Assembly (NCBI GenBank): GCA_944322275.1
Contig: CALUOV010000006.1
Location: 1 to 38,332 of the forward strand
Source: an uncultured Bacteroides sp.
Lineage (GTDB): Bacteria > Bacteroidota > Bacteroidia > Bacteroidales > Bacteroidaceae
DNA: 38,332 bases
Direction of reading: 5' to 3'
Shown here: positions 1 through 8,419 of the stretch, piece by piece
How the letters are laid out: each line of letters opens with the position of its first letter
Numbering within the stretch: the first letter of the stretch is position 1
Notes under the pieces: model-generated
What the model was told of the DNA's origin: nothing
Databases searched by the model: none
Seen by the model: the letters and a program-made list of their open reading frames with translations, nothing else
Translations under genes and position numbers: made by a program

Positions 1-177
1 GAGGAAGGCAACTTCGGCGGCAAGGGTAGCGAGGTGCATAAGGCTACGGTAGTGGGCGACACGGTGGGCGACCCCTTCAAGGATACTTCCGGCCCCAGCC
101 TGAACATCCTTATCAAGTTGATGAGCATGGTGGCTATCGTCATGGCGGGACTGACCGTTTCGTGGAGCCTCTTTTAA
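1..177 (+). CDS. hppA: Membrane-bound ion-pumping pyrophosphatase, C-terminal fragment
   Basis: Frame 1 is open from the first base and ends in TAA. The fragment contains the motif [20 protein letters not shown], which is typical of the last part of membrane pyrophosphatases; its D and K residues belong to the pyrophosphate/Mg site. It then ends with a final hydrophobic helix ([19 protein letters not shown]). The family couples pyrophosphate hydrolysis to Na+ or H+ export across the inner membrane. The 5' part lies outside the window, so ion specificity cannot be judged. The gene converges on the minus-strand beta-propeller lipoprotein gene, and a large inverted repeat separates the two. Confidence 0.9.
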   Translation, partial: EEGNFGGKGSEVHKATVVGDTVGDPFKDTSGPSLNILIKLMSMVAIVMAGLTVSWSLF

Positions 178-181
178 GAAG

Positions 182-287
182 AATGATGAATGAAGAACTA
201 AGAATGAATAATCAGGCTGTGCTGTCAGTGTACACACTATCCATGCCACCTGGCAAATTTTTCATTCTTAGTTCTTCATTCATCATT
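182..287. repeat. Perfect 27-bp inverted repeat between convergent genes
   Basis: Bases 182-208 are the exact reverse complement of bases 261-287, separated by 52 bp. The arms are built from AATGAA/GAAGAA-type words. The right arm includes the stop codon (283-285) of the minus-strand lipoprotein gene. It sits between two convergent genes and could act as a bidirectional transcription stop. It could also be a miniature repeat element, since the outer 27-bp arms with a short interior resemble a MITE. No transposase is present. Confidence 0.8.
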
Positions 288-1524
288 TTACGAGTATCAC
301 TACCGGATTATCCTCTTCACCCAAGTTGAACAGTGGGGCAAGAGCAGGATTGTTTTTGGCTTCGGGATGCTCGTCCAGCCATTCCAGAGCTTCGCTTGCT
401 TCTACGATTTGGGCAAACTCACCCTGCGTGCCGCAAGTGCCGGGCTGGAAGGGAAGGAAGCCGTTTACATCGTCGGCAAAGCCTTCTTTTTCTGTGGCCA
501 TGCGGGTGGTGCGGGCTGTTTTGTCATAGATGCCGTTCAGTACCTCCGGTTCGTCTTCATACAAGCCCCGTACGCATTGGAAGAAAATGAGGTCTTTGTT
601 CTCCAGCATGACCGTGGGGAGCAGTTTCTTGTTGCTGCCCGATGTCTCTTGACGGGCTTCGGCCGGGAAATGCCACTTCCCCGTTTCGAGGACGGCATAG
701 GGCGTGACGCTGCCCGAACGTGCTATATGATAGAGGGTGTCTATGAAGATTTCTTTGAAGCGCAGTTCTCCTTCCATTTTCCACAGGAAAGGAACGTTAG
801 CGATACTGGTAGAGGCCGTCCCGTTTTGGAAGCGGGTGAAGATGGCTCCCATGTTGCCAAACTTCTTGACGTAGATGGCGGAAATGTCTGCAATTCCCAT
901 GGGCGGAAGGGCAGGCAGGAGGCTGTTCATCGTGTCGGCCACTTCTCCTGTCTCAGTGAAGAAGGTTAAGGAGCGGTTATGCGTGTTTTGCTGTCCGATG
1001 TTATTGTAGTAGCCCACGGCCAGTGTGTCGATAAATGCATAGTCCGTAGGCATGGCGGGCGGTGTGGGCACCGGGTCTTTCCCTTGATAGTTGCCTTGCA
1101 AGTCGTACTTCTGTAGTTGGTTAGGTTGGCGGATGAAGTAAAGCAGGCCGTTGCGCTCATTGTACGTGGGCAGTCCGCCTTGCGAGTAACCTTCCGGGTC
1201 GTCGCCCACGTGTCCGATGCTGTTCAGAAAGCGTCCCGTCTGCTTGTCGAAGCTATACAGGTCGTTGCCCGACTTCACCAGAATCTGTTTATCCAGCACT
1301 TTGATTTCGGGATTGCGGCCTATCAGGCACGAGTCGTTGGTTTCCAAAGGCACGTAGCGCACGTGGGTTCCCAAGTTTGACAAATTCAATGTATTCAGAT
1401 TTTCCATGGCACCGGCCACATCAATGTGCATCAGTGCCTCATCGTCCGTCTTCTGCGGAGAAGGCTGGCAGGCACCCAAAAGAAGACTTGTCAAAGCTGC
1501 TATACAGCCGTGTTTCTTGTTCAT
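283..1524 (-). CDS. 6-bladed beta-propeller lipoprotein
   Basis: This 413-residue protein starts at MNKKHGCIAAL. I chose this over an upstream ATG ten codons earlier because it gives a clean lipoprotein signal ending LLLGAC. The body resembles the 6-bladed beta-propeller lipoproteins common in Bacteroides (segments such as VRYVPLETNDSCLIG, DLYSFDKQTGRFLNSIG, DPEGY). These are usually outer-membrane or periplasmic proteins of unknown ligand. A promoter-like sequence lies just upstream at 1552-1583. The gene stands alone, between a lysO-like gene on the same strand and hppA opposite. The family call rests on motif style; the function is unknown. Confidence 0.75.
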   Translation of the reverse strand: MNKKHGCIAALTSLLLGACQPSPQKTDDEALMHIDVAGAMENLNTLNLSNLGTHVRYVPLETNDSCLIGRNPEIKVLDKQILVKSGNDLYSFDKQTGRFLNSIGHVGDDPEGYSQGGLPTYNERNGLLYFIRQPNQLQKYDLQGNYQGKDPVPTPPAMPTDYAFIDTLAVGYYNNIGQQNTHNRSLTFFTETGEVADTMNSLLPALPPMGIADISAIYVKKFGNMGAIFTRFQNGTASTSIANVPFLWKMEGELRFKEIFIDTLYHIARSGSVTPYAVLETGKWHFPAEARQETSGSNKKLLPTVMLENKDLIFFQCVRGLYEDEPEVLNGIYDKTARTTRMATEKEGFADDVNGFLPFQPGTCGTQGEFAQIVEASEALEWLDEHPEAKNNPALAPLFNLGEEDNPVVILVK

Positions 1525-1551
1525 AATAAATGCTTTTATAGTATGATGCAA

Positions 1552-1583
1552 CAAATATAATGAAAATTCACGCCAATATCAAT
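1552..1583 (-). promoter_or_regulatory. Bacteroides-type promoter for the beta-propeller lipoprotein gene
   Basis: On the minus strand, TATATTTG (1559 down to 1552) matches the -7 consensus TAnnTTTG. ATTG (1583-1580) lies 20 bp upstream as a 3-of-4 match to the -33 TTTG. The predicted start lies about 20 bases before the ATG at 1524. Confidence 0.55.
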
Positions 1584-1598
1584 GAATCTCCGGGGAAA

Positions 1599-2522
1599 TT
1601 ATAACGAACACCAAAGCGTCACCAGAAACGGCACACTGAAATCGACCACAAAGCCGTGGAAGATAGACACTATGACCAAATCCTGACCAGCCGTCTGCAT
1701 GATGACGGGTAGGGTGGTGTCCATTGTTGTTGCGCCTCCGGCCGATATGGGGGCTAGCCGTCCGAACCAACGTACGAGCAAGGGCGCTCCCAGCAGTGTG
1801 ATGAGCTCGCGCACAATATTGGTAAGCAAGGCTATCGTGCCCAGCTCGGCGCCTTTGTATTCGGTGATGAAAATGCTGGACAATGAATAATAGCCGAAGC
1901 CCGAACCGACGGCCAGGCAATCCGTCAAGCTGCGATGGCTCAGCAGAAGAGCGATGAGTGCCGATCCGGCCCATGTCCCAATGATGGTCAAAAAAGGCAG
2001 CCAGGCCAGGCGCAGATTGAGTGTACGAAAGCTGCTCAACGTCTCCGGTTGATGTCCGACACTTAGGCCTACACATCCCATCAGCGCGCACAAGGCATAA
2101 AAACTTATTCCGCTTGTCACCAACTCCTGCGATATGACTCCGAACAGGCCAAAGCAAACTCCCGCGAAAAAGAAGCCTACGATGACAGCGCTGCCTCTCA
2201 AGGCACGCAGCGTGCTTCCGCCGGACACAGAAGAAGACTGACGCGCACCATTCCTCCCTCTGGAAAGCATTCTCCACAAGAAGCAGGCAGCCACGGCGCT
2301 GCCCAATGTGCCACCTGCGGCCAAGGCTCCGGCCTCCAGTCCCAATGTCGGGAGGCTGCGCATCAGCTCCCCATTGCTCCCCACCTCAACGCCCAACAGG
2401 AAAAGCAATGCCCAAATCAGCACATTGATGACATGCCCCAGCTGCTCCATTCGCCATTTGCGCGCCAAATAGCCGATGAGCATCCCCGCAAGCATTACGA
2501 TAATAACCGAAAACATGGTCAT
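1599..2522 (-). CDS. lysO: LysO-family transporter (L-lysine exporter-like)
   Basis: This 307-residue, highly hydrophobic protein matches the length (about 300) and style of LysO/YbjE. It opens with a hydrophobic segment and the run GHVINVLIWALLFLLGVEVG, has several membrane helices across its length, and contains the central stretch GSGFGYYSLSSIFITEYKGA and then LGTIALLTNIVRELITLLGAP. In E. coli LysO exports lysine and the analogue thialysine across the inner membrane. The start at 2522 reads ATGACCATG; the second ATG two codons in is also possible. The gene follows prfB on the same strand with a gap of 102 bp and no clear promoter, so co-transcription is possible. Substrate is inferred from family only. 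Confidence 0.8.
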   Translation of the reverse strand: MTMFSVIIVMLAGMLIGYLARKWRMEQLGHVINVLIWALLFLLGVEVGSNGELMRSLPTLGLEAGALAAGGTLGSAVAACFLWRMLSRGRNGARQSSSVSGGSTLRALRGSAVIVGFFFAGVCFGLFGVISQELVTSGISFYALCALMGCVGLSVGHQPETLSSFRTLNLRLAWLPFLTIIGTWAGSALIALLLSHRSLTDCLAVGSGFGYYSLSSIFITEYKGAELGTIALLTNIVRELITLLGAPLLVRWFGRLAPISAGGATTMDTTLPVIMQTAGQDLVIVSIFHGFVVDFSVPFLVTLWCSL

Positions 2523-2624
2523 ATTCCTTCTAAAAGAGCACAGAAAGACAGCCTATGACTATGCGAGACATACTGTCTTCCTCCTCCAAACATTGTGTCT
2601 GGCTAAGCGAAAGATTGATTACCC

Positions 2625-3743
2625 TTACGCTTCACCTTGTCCGGCAAACTCCATCAGGTAAGCTTTCACAAAACCGTCTATCTTGCCGTCCATCACTCCG
2701 TTCACATCACTTGTCTGATAGTTCGTGCGATGGTCTTTCACACGGCGGTCGTCGAAGACGTAGCTGCGGATCTGCGAGCCCCACTCAATCTTCTTCTTGC
2801 CGGCCTCTATCTTGGCCTGTTCGGCCATGCGGTGCTTCATTTCCTTGTCATACAGCATGGAGCGGAGAAGGCGGAGGGCGTTCTCTCTATTTTTAGGCTG
2901 GTCGCGCGTCTCGGTATTCTCAATGAGGATTTCTTCCTCCTCGCCCGTATAAGGGTCTTTGTATTGATAGCGCAGGCGCACGCCGGATTCTACCTTGTTT
3001 ACATTCTGACCGCCCGCGCCACCGCTTCGGAAGGTATCCCACGAAATGCGCGCCGGCTCAATATTCACCTCAATCGTATCGTCTACCAAGGGAGTGACGA
3101 ATACAGACGCGAAGGATGTCATACGTTTGCCTTGGGCGTTGTAGGGCGACACACGCACCAGTCGGTGTACACCGTTCTCCCCTTTCAGATAGCCATAAGC
3201 GTAATCGCCACTTATCTCGATGGTGCAGGTTTTGATTCCCGCTTCATCGCCTTCCTGCAAGTTGGCAATGACAGCTTTATAGCCATGAGTTTCGGCATAG
3301 CGGAGATACATGCGCATCAACATGCTGGCCCAGTCCTGACTCTCGGTGCCACCTGCTCCGGAGTTTATCTTGAGCACGCAATCCATTTGGTCGGCTTCAT
3401 CACGTAGCATGTTCTTCAGTTCCAACGCTTCAACGGCCTCCGAAGCTTTCTTATACGCCTCGTCTATCTCTTCCTCGGTCACCAATTCATCCTTGTAGAA
3501 GTCGAACGCCAATTGCAGTTCGTCAGACAAAGTCTTGACCTCGTTGTAACCGGCAATCCATTGTTGCAGGCTTTTCACTTTCTTCATCTGCGCTTCAGCC
3601 GCCTTTTGGTCATCCCAAAAGCCGGGCGCTTGGGTACGGAGCTGTTCTTCTTCCACTTGAATCTTCTTCCCGTCTATGTCCAGATAGCGATGCAATGCCT
3701 CAGTGCGGTCCTTGATATCTTTCAGTTGTTCAGCAGTAATCAT
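2625..3743 (-). CDS. prfB: Peptide chain release factor 2, without programmed frameshift
   Basis: This 372-residue class-I release factor recognises UGA/UAA and triggers peptide release. The GGQ motif is at about residues 244-246 (SGGAGGQNVNK) and the codon-recognition tripeptide is SPY at 199-201, in place of the textbook SPF of RF2. The domain 1 start (ITAEQLKDIKDRTEALHRYL) is RF2-like. At the place where many bacteria carry an in-frame UGA and +1 frameshift (after ...RYL), this gene reads CTG GAC ATA (L-D-I) in frame, so the whole protein comes from one uninterrupted ORF. It is transcribed divergently from the M16 peptidase gene, with facing promoter-like sequences in the 80-bp gap. Confidence 0.95.
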   Translation of the reverse strand: MITAEQLKDIKDRTEALHRYLDIDGKKIQVEEEQLRTQAPGFWDDQKAAEAQMKKVKSLQQWIAGYNEVKTLSDELQLAFDFYKDELVTEEEIDEAYKKASEAVEALELKNMLRDEADQMDCVLKINSGAGGTESQDWASMLMRMYLRYAETHGYKAVIANLQEGDEAGIKTCTIEISGDYAYGYLKGENGVHRLVRVSPYNAQGKRMTSFASVFVTPLVDDTIEVNIEPARISWDTFRSGGAGGQNVNKVESGVRLRYQYKDPYTGEEEEILIENTETRDQPKNRENALRLLRSMLYDKEMKHRMAEQAKIEAGKKKIEWGSQIRSYVFDDRRVKDHRTNYQTSDVNGVMDGKIDGFVKAYLMEFAGQGEA

Positions 3744-3767
3744 AATAAATTATTTTCGTTCAGGATG

Positions 3768-3775
3768 CAAAGGTA
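3768..3775 (-). promoter_or_regulatory. Promoter -7 element for prfB
   Basis: The minus strand reads TACCTTTG, matching TAnnTTTG, 25 bases upstream of the prfB ATG. No good -33 element is visible, so confidence is moderate. Confidence 0.45.
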
Positions 3776-3788
3776 TGAAAAAAACAGA

Positions 3789-3796
3789 TATATTTG
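3789..3796 (+). promoter_or_regulatory. Promoter -7 element for the M16 peptidase gene
   Basis: TATATTTG matches TAnnTTTG and lies 27 bases before the chosen ATG at 3824. This supports that start over the upstream in-frame ATG at 3794, which would begin inside the -7 element. The -33 region is not recognisable. Confidence 0.5.
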
Positions 3797-3823
3797 CAGG
3801 CAAGAACACTAATAAGTCTATTT

Positions 3824-6757
3824 ATGAACGCATTACTTAGAAAAATCGGCTTATCGCTGCTTGTATTGGCGGCTTTGAGCCTGGTTAGTTGTACTTCCCA
3901 AACACCGGAATACAGCTACGAGACAGTTCCCAACGACCCGCTACAGGCGCGTATCTACACACTGGATAACGGGCTGAAAGTGTACATGACCGTCAACAAG
4001 GACGAACCACGCATCCAGACATACATTGCCGTGCGTGTGGGTGGCAAGAACGACCCGGCTGAAACCACCGGACTGGCACACTACTTTGAACACTTGATGT
4101 TTAAGGGCACCACTCATTTCGGCACCCAGAATTATGAGGCCGAAAAGCCCTTGCTCGACCAGATTGAACAACAATTCGAGGTCTATCGCAAAACTACGGA
4201 CGAGGCCGAACGTAAAGCTATATACCATGTTATCGACAGCCTTTCCTACGAAGCATCGAAGTATTCCATTCCCAACGAATATGACAAGCTGATGGCTGCC
4301 ATCGGCGCCAACGGAACGAACGCTTACACCAGCTATGACGTAACTTGCTATACGGAAGACATTCCCAGCAACGAAGTGGAGAGCTGGGCACGTATTCAAG
4401 CGGAGCGTTTCAAAAACTGTGTCATTCGCGGTTTCCACACGGAATTGGAAACTGTATATGAGGAAAAGAACATGTCGTTGACGCAAGATTCGCGCAAAGT
4501 TATTGAAAACGTATTCTCCGCCCTTTTCCCTCATCATCCCTATGGCACTCAGACCGTACTGGGCACACAGGAACATCTGAAGAATCCGTCCATCACTAAC
4601 ATTAAGAATTACTATAAAGAATGGTATGTGCCCAACAATATGGCCATCTGCCTTAGCGGTGATTTTGACCCCGACCAGATGATTGCCACCATTGACAAAT
4701 ATTTCGGCGACATGCAGCCCAACCCCAATTTACCGAAGCTGAATGTAACGAAGGAAGAGCCGATAACAGCACCCATCGAACGTGAAGTCTTAGGCCTCGA
4801 AGCTGAAAACATCACACTGGCATGGCGCTTCCCGGGAGCGGCCAGCAAGGAATTGGAAACGCTGAACATCATTTCGCAAATTCTGTATAACGGACAGGCC
4901 GGATTGATTGACCTCGACTTGACCCAACAGCAAAAGACATTGTCGGCTTTCAGTTTCGTCTATCCGTTGTCCGACTACAGCATTCTGCTGATGCAGGCAC
5001 GCCCGAAAACCGGACAGACTTTGGACGAAGTGAAAGGCCTCCTGCTGGGCGAAATAAAGAAACTACGCGATGGTGACTTTGACGAGAAGATGATGGAAGC
5101 CAACATCAACAATTTCAAGCTCTATCAACTTTACCAGACAGGCAGCAACGCCGGACGCGCCGACTGGTTTGTACAATCATTCGTCAATGGCAGCAATTGG
5201 GCCGATGAAGTAACTTCGCTTGACCGCATGTCCAAACTGACCAAGGAAGACATCATGGCCTTTGCCAACCAATACTTGACAGATGACAATTATGCCGTCA
5301 TCTACAAACGGCAAGGCAAAGACCCCAACGAGAAGAAGATAGACAAACCGCAGATTACGCCTATCGCCATGAACCGCGACACGGCCAGCGCTTTCCTGAA
5401 AGACTTGCAGGCCAGTGCAGCGGCTGCAACACCTATTGAGCCGGTGTTCTTAGACTACAACAAAGACCTTTCACAACTCACCACTGGCAAAGGTGTGCCC
5501 GTGCTCTACAAGCAGAATAACAGCGATGACCTTTTTGAATTGGTTTACCTCTTCGACATGGGTAATAACCAAGACAAAGCCCTTGGCTTCGCCGCCCAGT
5601 ACTTGGAGTATCTCGGTACCAGCGACATGACTCCTGAACAGGTGAAGAGCGAATTCTATCGCATGGCATGCAGTTTCTACGTATCGCCGGGTAACCGTCG
5701 CACGTACGTCACACTGAGTGGTCTTAACGAGTACATGCCTCAAGCTATGGCTCTCTTTGAAAAACTGTTGGCTGATGCGCAAGTAAACAAGGAGGCTTAT
5801 GGCAATTTGGTTGCTGATCAACTGAAGAAACGTGCAGATGCCAAATTGAATCAGATGCAGAATTTTGCACGCTTGATGAACTACGTATATTATGGCCCGA
5901 AGAACCCCGCCAACACCTTGTTGAGCGAAGCCGAACTGAAAGGCATGAACCCGCAGGAATTGGTAGACCGCATCCATGAACTGAACGGTTATAAGCACCG
6001 CATCCTGTACTATGGCCCCAGCACCAGCGATGAGTTGCTGACCGTATTGGACAAAGAGCACAAAACGCCTTCTACACTAAAAGAAGTTCCGACAGAGGGC
6101 AATATCGAAATGCAGCCCACCAAGGAAACCCGCATCTTCCTGGCTCCTTACGATGCCAAAAACATCTATCTGTCACAATATTCTAACCGGGACGAGAAAT
6201 ACGAGAGTGCTCTCGAACCTTCGCGCCAACTTTACAACGAGTACTTCGGTGGTGGTATGAACTCTATCGTGTTCCAGGAAATGCGCGAAAGCCGCGGATT
6301 GGCTTACTCAGCTTGGGCAGGTTATAACAAGCCGGGCTATAAAGACGAAGGCTATTATTTTGTGTCGCAAATAGCCACGCAAAGCGACAAGATGCTTGAT
6401 GCCATCAACACATTCAACGACATTATCAACAACATGCCGCAATCTGAAGCCGCCTTCAAACTGGCCAAAGAAGGAATGATAGCCCGCCTGCGTACCGACC
6501 GCATTACAAAATCGGCTGTGCTTTGGGATTACATCGACGCACAAGATATGGGAGAGACAGAAGACAGCCGCATCCGTTTGTATAATGATGTTCAGCACAT
6601 GACGCTGAATGACGTGATTGACTTCCAGCAAAAATGGGTGAAAGACCGCACCTATTATTATGGTATCTTGGGTAACAAGAAAGACTTAAACATGGAGGAT
6701 TTGAGGAAGATTGGGCCTGTTACAGAATTGAGTACTGAAGACATCTTCGGATATTAA
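3824..6757 (+). CDS. M16-family zinc peptidase lipoprotein (two peptidase repeats)
   Basis: This 977-residue protein begins MNALLRKIGLSLLVLAAL with a lipobox LVSC (Cys 23), so it is predicted to be a lipoprotein. The inverted zinc motif HxxEH appears as HYFEHLMFKGT at about residues 86-90. The downstream glutamate segment ELETVYEEKNM supplies the third ligand, as in insulinase/pitrilysin enzymes. The second half (for example YNEYFGGGMNSIVFQEMRESRGLAYSAWAG) is the non-catalytic M16 repeat with its R/Y substrate-binding signature, so one chain holds both halves. It probably degrades peptides in the periplasm or at the outer membrane. The gene appears monocistronic and ends at a strong terminator. 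Confidence 0.92.
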   Translation: MNALLRKIGLSLLVLAALSLVSCTSQTPEYSYETVPNDPLQARIYTLDNGLKVYMTVNKDEPRIQTYIAVRVGGKNDPAETTGLAHYFEHLMFKGTTHFGTQNYEAEKPLLDQIEQQFEVYRKTTDEAERKAIYHVIDSLSYEASKYSIPNEYDKLMAAIGANGTNAYTSYDVTCYTEDIPSNEVESWARIQAERFKNCVIRGFHTELETVYEEKNMSLTQDSRKVIENVFSALFPHHPYGTQTVLGTQEHLKNPSITNIKNYYKEWYVPNNMAICLSGDFDPDQMIATIDKYFGDMQPNPNLPKLNVTKEEPITAPIEREVLGLEAENITLAWRFPGAASKELETLNIISQILYNGQAGLIDLDLTQQQKTLSAFSFVYPLSDYSILLMQARPKTGQTLDEVKGLLLGEIKKLRDGDFDEKMMEANINNFKLYQLYQTGSNAGRADWFVQSFVNGSNWADEVTSLDRMSKLTKEDIMAFANQYLTDDNYAVIYKRQGKDPNEKKIDKPQITPIAMNRDTASAFLKDLQASAAAATPIEPVFLDYNKDLSQLTTGKGVPVLYKQNNSDDLFELVYLFDMGNNQDKALGFAAQYLEYLGTSDMTPEQVKSEFYRMACSFYVSPGNRRTYVTLSGLNEYMPQAMALFEKLLADAQVNKEAYGNLVADQLKKRADAKLNQMQNFARLMNYVYYGPKNPANTLLSEAELKGMNPQELVDRIHELNGYKHRILYYGPSTSDELLTVLDKEHKTPSTLKEVPTEGNIEMQPTKETRIFLAPYDAKNIYLSQYSNRDEKYESALEPSRQLYNEYFGGGMNSIVFQEMRESRGLAYSAWAGYNKPGYKDEGYYFVSQIATQSDKMLDAINTFNDIINNMPQSEAAFKLAKEGMIARLRTDRITKSAVLWDYIDAQDMGETEDSRIRLYNDVQHMTLNDVIDFQQKWVKDRTYYYGILGNKKDLNMEDLRKIGPVTELSTEDIFGY

Positions 6758-6763
6758 AGATTA

Positions 6764-6805
6764 AAAAACTCCTGCCAATTTTGTTCGGAATCGGCAGGAG
6801 TTTTT
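6764..6805 (+). terminator. Rho-independent terminator after the M16 peptidase gene
   Basis: The stem ACTCCTGCC (6768-6776) pairs with GGCAGGAGT (6793-6801) and is extended by flanking A and T runs (6764-6767 with 6802-6805). It lies directly after the M16 stop codon and before the convergent Cbp1-like gene, so it may work in both directions. Confidence 0.85.
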
Positions 6806-6833
6806 GTTGGTGTTCGATTTCAATTAAGAGCTA

Positions 6834-7712
6834 TTATTTTACTTGGATAACCAAATACTTAGATATGCTCCAGAATTGCTCAGGATTAGTAATTTTCAAT
6901 GTCAATTGACCTTTATCATCTTCTTCTAGGGCATAGGAGTTGGCCGGATGACTGGTCAATACATCGGCCGATTTAGAATAAAGTTTGATCTCTTTGGTGG
7001 TGCGGATATCGATTTCCGTGAAATAGTCCTTGTTCACATCTGCATCTTTCATGACTTCGCCTTTCTTAAAAAGCCCACTACCAGAAAGGATATTTTGATC
7101 TTTCAATTCCTTTTTAGTGCCAAATACAAACCAAGCTGTATGCAGAGTCTTGTCTTGTTGGGCTACGGTTTGTGCTTTGGCTTCGTTTTCAAGGGTCAGT
7201 TTCTCTTTTTGTGAAGACAAATCGGTCACAGCGGCATCCAACTCCTGAATACGGATGTTCTTAGAAGCTAATTCTGCTTGTAACTCCTCAATACGTTGCG
7301 CTTTGGCCTCTAGCTCTTTAGTCAGTTGTTCTACGGCGCGTTTTAATTGAGCTGAAGTGTTTTTGCTATTTTTCAGCATTTGCTGAAGTTTGGCAATCTG
7401 TTGCTTGTTCTCTTCCATCTGAGTGCGGATGAATTCGATGTCCGAGGCTATTTGTTCACGGGCTGTTAATGAACCCTCAGCCACGGCTCCCCGTTGTAGG
7501 TCTACTCTGTTTTCTGCGGCATTGATTTGGCGAAAGCCTTCTGATATCTCATTGAAGGTTCCCAGCATTTCGTCCAATTCGGCATTTCGTTGGCTCAATT
7601 CCATTTTTAGAGAGTCGTTCTCTACTTGAAGTTGACTTTTTTTCCCCCCGGAAAAGTTATCGCACGATGCCATTACGGCTGCGGACAACGCTAAAATTGC
7701 TAATTTTTTCAT
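6834..7712 (-). CDS. Coiled-coil lipoprotein, Cbp1-like (collagen-binding adhesin family)
   Basis: This 292-residue protein has an N-terminal lipoprotein signal (MKKLAILALSAAVMASC, Cys 17). A long heptad-rich coiled coil covers about residues 27-190 (for example LQVENDSLKMELSQRNAEL and AQRIEELQAELASKN). A compact C-terminal domain of about 100 residues begins near TLHTAWFVFGTKKELK. From memory the family is annotated in Bacteroides as Cbp1-type collagen-binding glycoprotein; I cannot confirm collagen binding from sequence. NDSLKM contains D-S-L, which fits the Bacteroides O-glycosylation motif D-(S/T)-hydrophobic. Its ATG overlaps the rsmI stop codon (ATGA), so translation is probably coupled. 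Confidence 0.72.
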   Translation of the reverse strand: MKKLAILALSAAVMASCDNFSGGKKSQLQVENDSLKMELSQRNAELDEMLGTFNEISEGFRQINAAENRVDLQRGAVAEGSLTAREQIASDIEFIRTQMEENKQQIAKLQQMLKNSKNTSAQLKRAVEQLTKELEAKAQRIEELQAELASKNIRIQELDAAVTDLSSQKEKLTLENEAKAQTVAQQDKTLHTAWFVFGTKKELKDQNILSGSGLFKKGEVMKDADVNKDYFTEIDIRTTKEIKLYSKSADVLTSHPANSYALEEDDKGQLTLKITNPEQFWSISKYLVIQVK

Positions 7713-8419
7713 ACGTTTTCAATTTTTACGTTTGGTTTCTTATTTTGTTTGTCTATTCCTGCTACGATAATGACGATTTCACCCCGTGGCTCATTTGCCA
7801 TAAAATGCTCCACCAGATCGGCCAGTGTGCCCCGGACAATTTCTTCGTGCACTTTGGATATTTCTCGCGCTACAGCAGCCTGCCTTTCCGATCCGAAAAA
7901 TTCCATGAATTGGGTCAACGTTTTAAGTAGGCGATAGGGCGATTCGTAAAAAATGAGCGTGCGCTCTTCCTCACTCAAAGCTTTCAGGCGAGTGGCACGG
8001 CCTTTCTTTTGAGGGAGGAAGCCTTCGAAGCAAAAGCGATCACATGGGAGACCGGACGATACTAAGGCAGGTACAAAGGCTGTAGGACCGGGCAGACAAT
8101 GCACTTCAATCCCGGCTCGGGCACATTCGCGCGCCAAGAGGAAACCGGGGTCTGAGATACCCGGGGTGCCGGCATCGGATATCAAAGCGATAGTTTCGCC
8201 ACTCATGATGCGCTTCACCACGTTTTCTACTGTTTGGTGCTCATTGAATTTGTGATGAGATTGCATGACATTCTTTATCTCAAAATGCTTCAAGAGGATG
8301 CTCGATGTACGGGTGTCCTCTGCCAAAATCAAATCAGCTTCCTTCAGCACTTGGATAGCCCTAAAGGTCATGTCATCTAGGTTCCCTACCGGTGTCGGTA
8401 CTATATACAGTTTTCCCAT
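7709..8419 (-). CDS. rsmI: 16S rRNA (cytidine1402-2'-O)-methyltransferase
   Basis: This 236-residue tetrapyrrole-methylase-fold enzyme 2'-O-methylates C1402 in the decoding centre of 16S rRNA using SAM. Signatures are the N-terminal LYIVPTPVGNLDDMTFRAI, the AEDTRTSSILLKHF segment, ALISDAGTPGISDPG (the SAM-binding loop typical of RsmI) and LIFYESPYRLLKTL. Length is slightly shorter than E. coli RsmI (286), because the C-terminal extension is missing. The start fits the conserved N-terminus, so the 47-bp overlap with the upstream gene is real. The stop overlaps the start of the Cbp1-like gene. Confidence 0.95.
   Translation of the reverse strand: MGKLYIVPTPVGNLDDMTFRAIQVLKEADLILAEDTRTSSILLKHFEIKNVMQSHHKFNEHQTVENVVKRIMSGETIALISDAGTPGISDPGFLLARECARAGIEVHCLPGPTAFVPALVSSGLPCDRFCFEGFLPQKKGRATRLKALSEEERTLIFYESPYRLLKTLTQFMEFFGSERQAAVAREISKVHEEIVRGTLADLVEHFMANEPRGEIVIIVAGIDKQNKKPNVKIENV

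Noticed and set aside
182-287. Insertion sequence remnant
   Set aside because: No transposase fragment or target duplication is seen, so it is listed only as an inverted repeat.
2637-3407. 256-residue plus-strand ORF opposite prfB
   Set aside because: It lies wholly antisense to a clearly conserved release factor and shows no domain; it is a shadow frame.
3941-4576. 211-residue minus-strand ORF opposite the M16 peptidase
   Set aside because: Antisense to the zinc-motif region of a strong gene; composition is that of a shadow frame.
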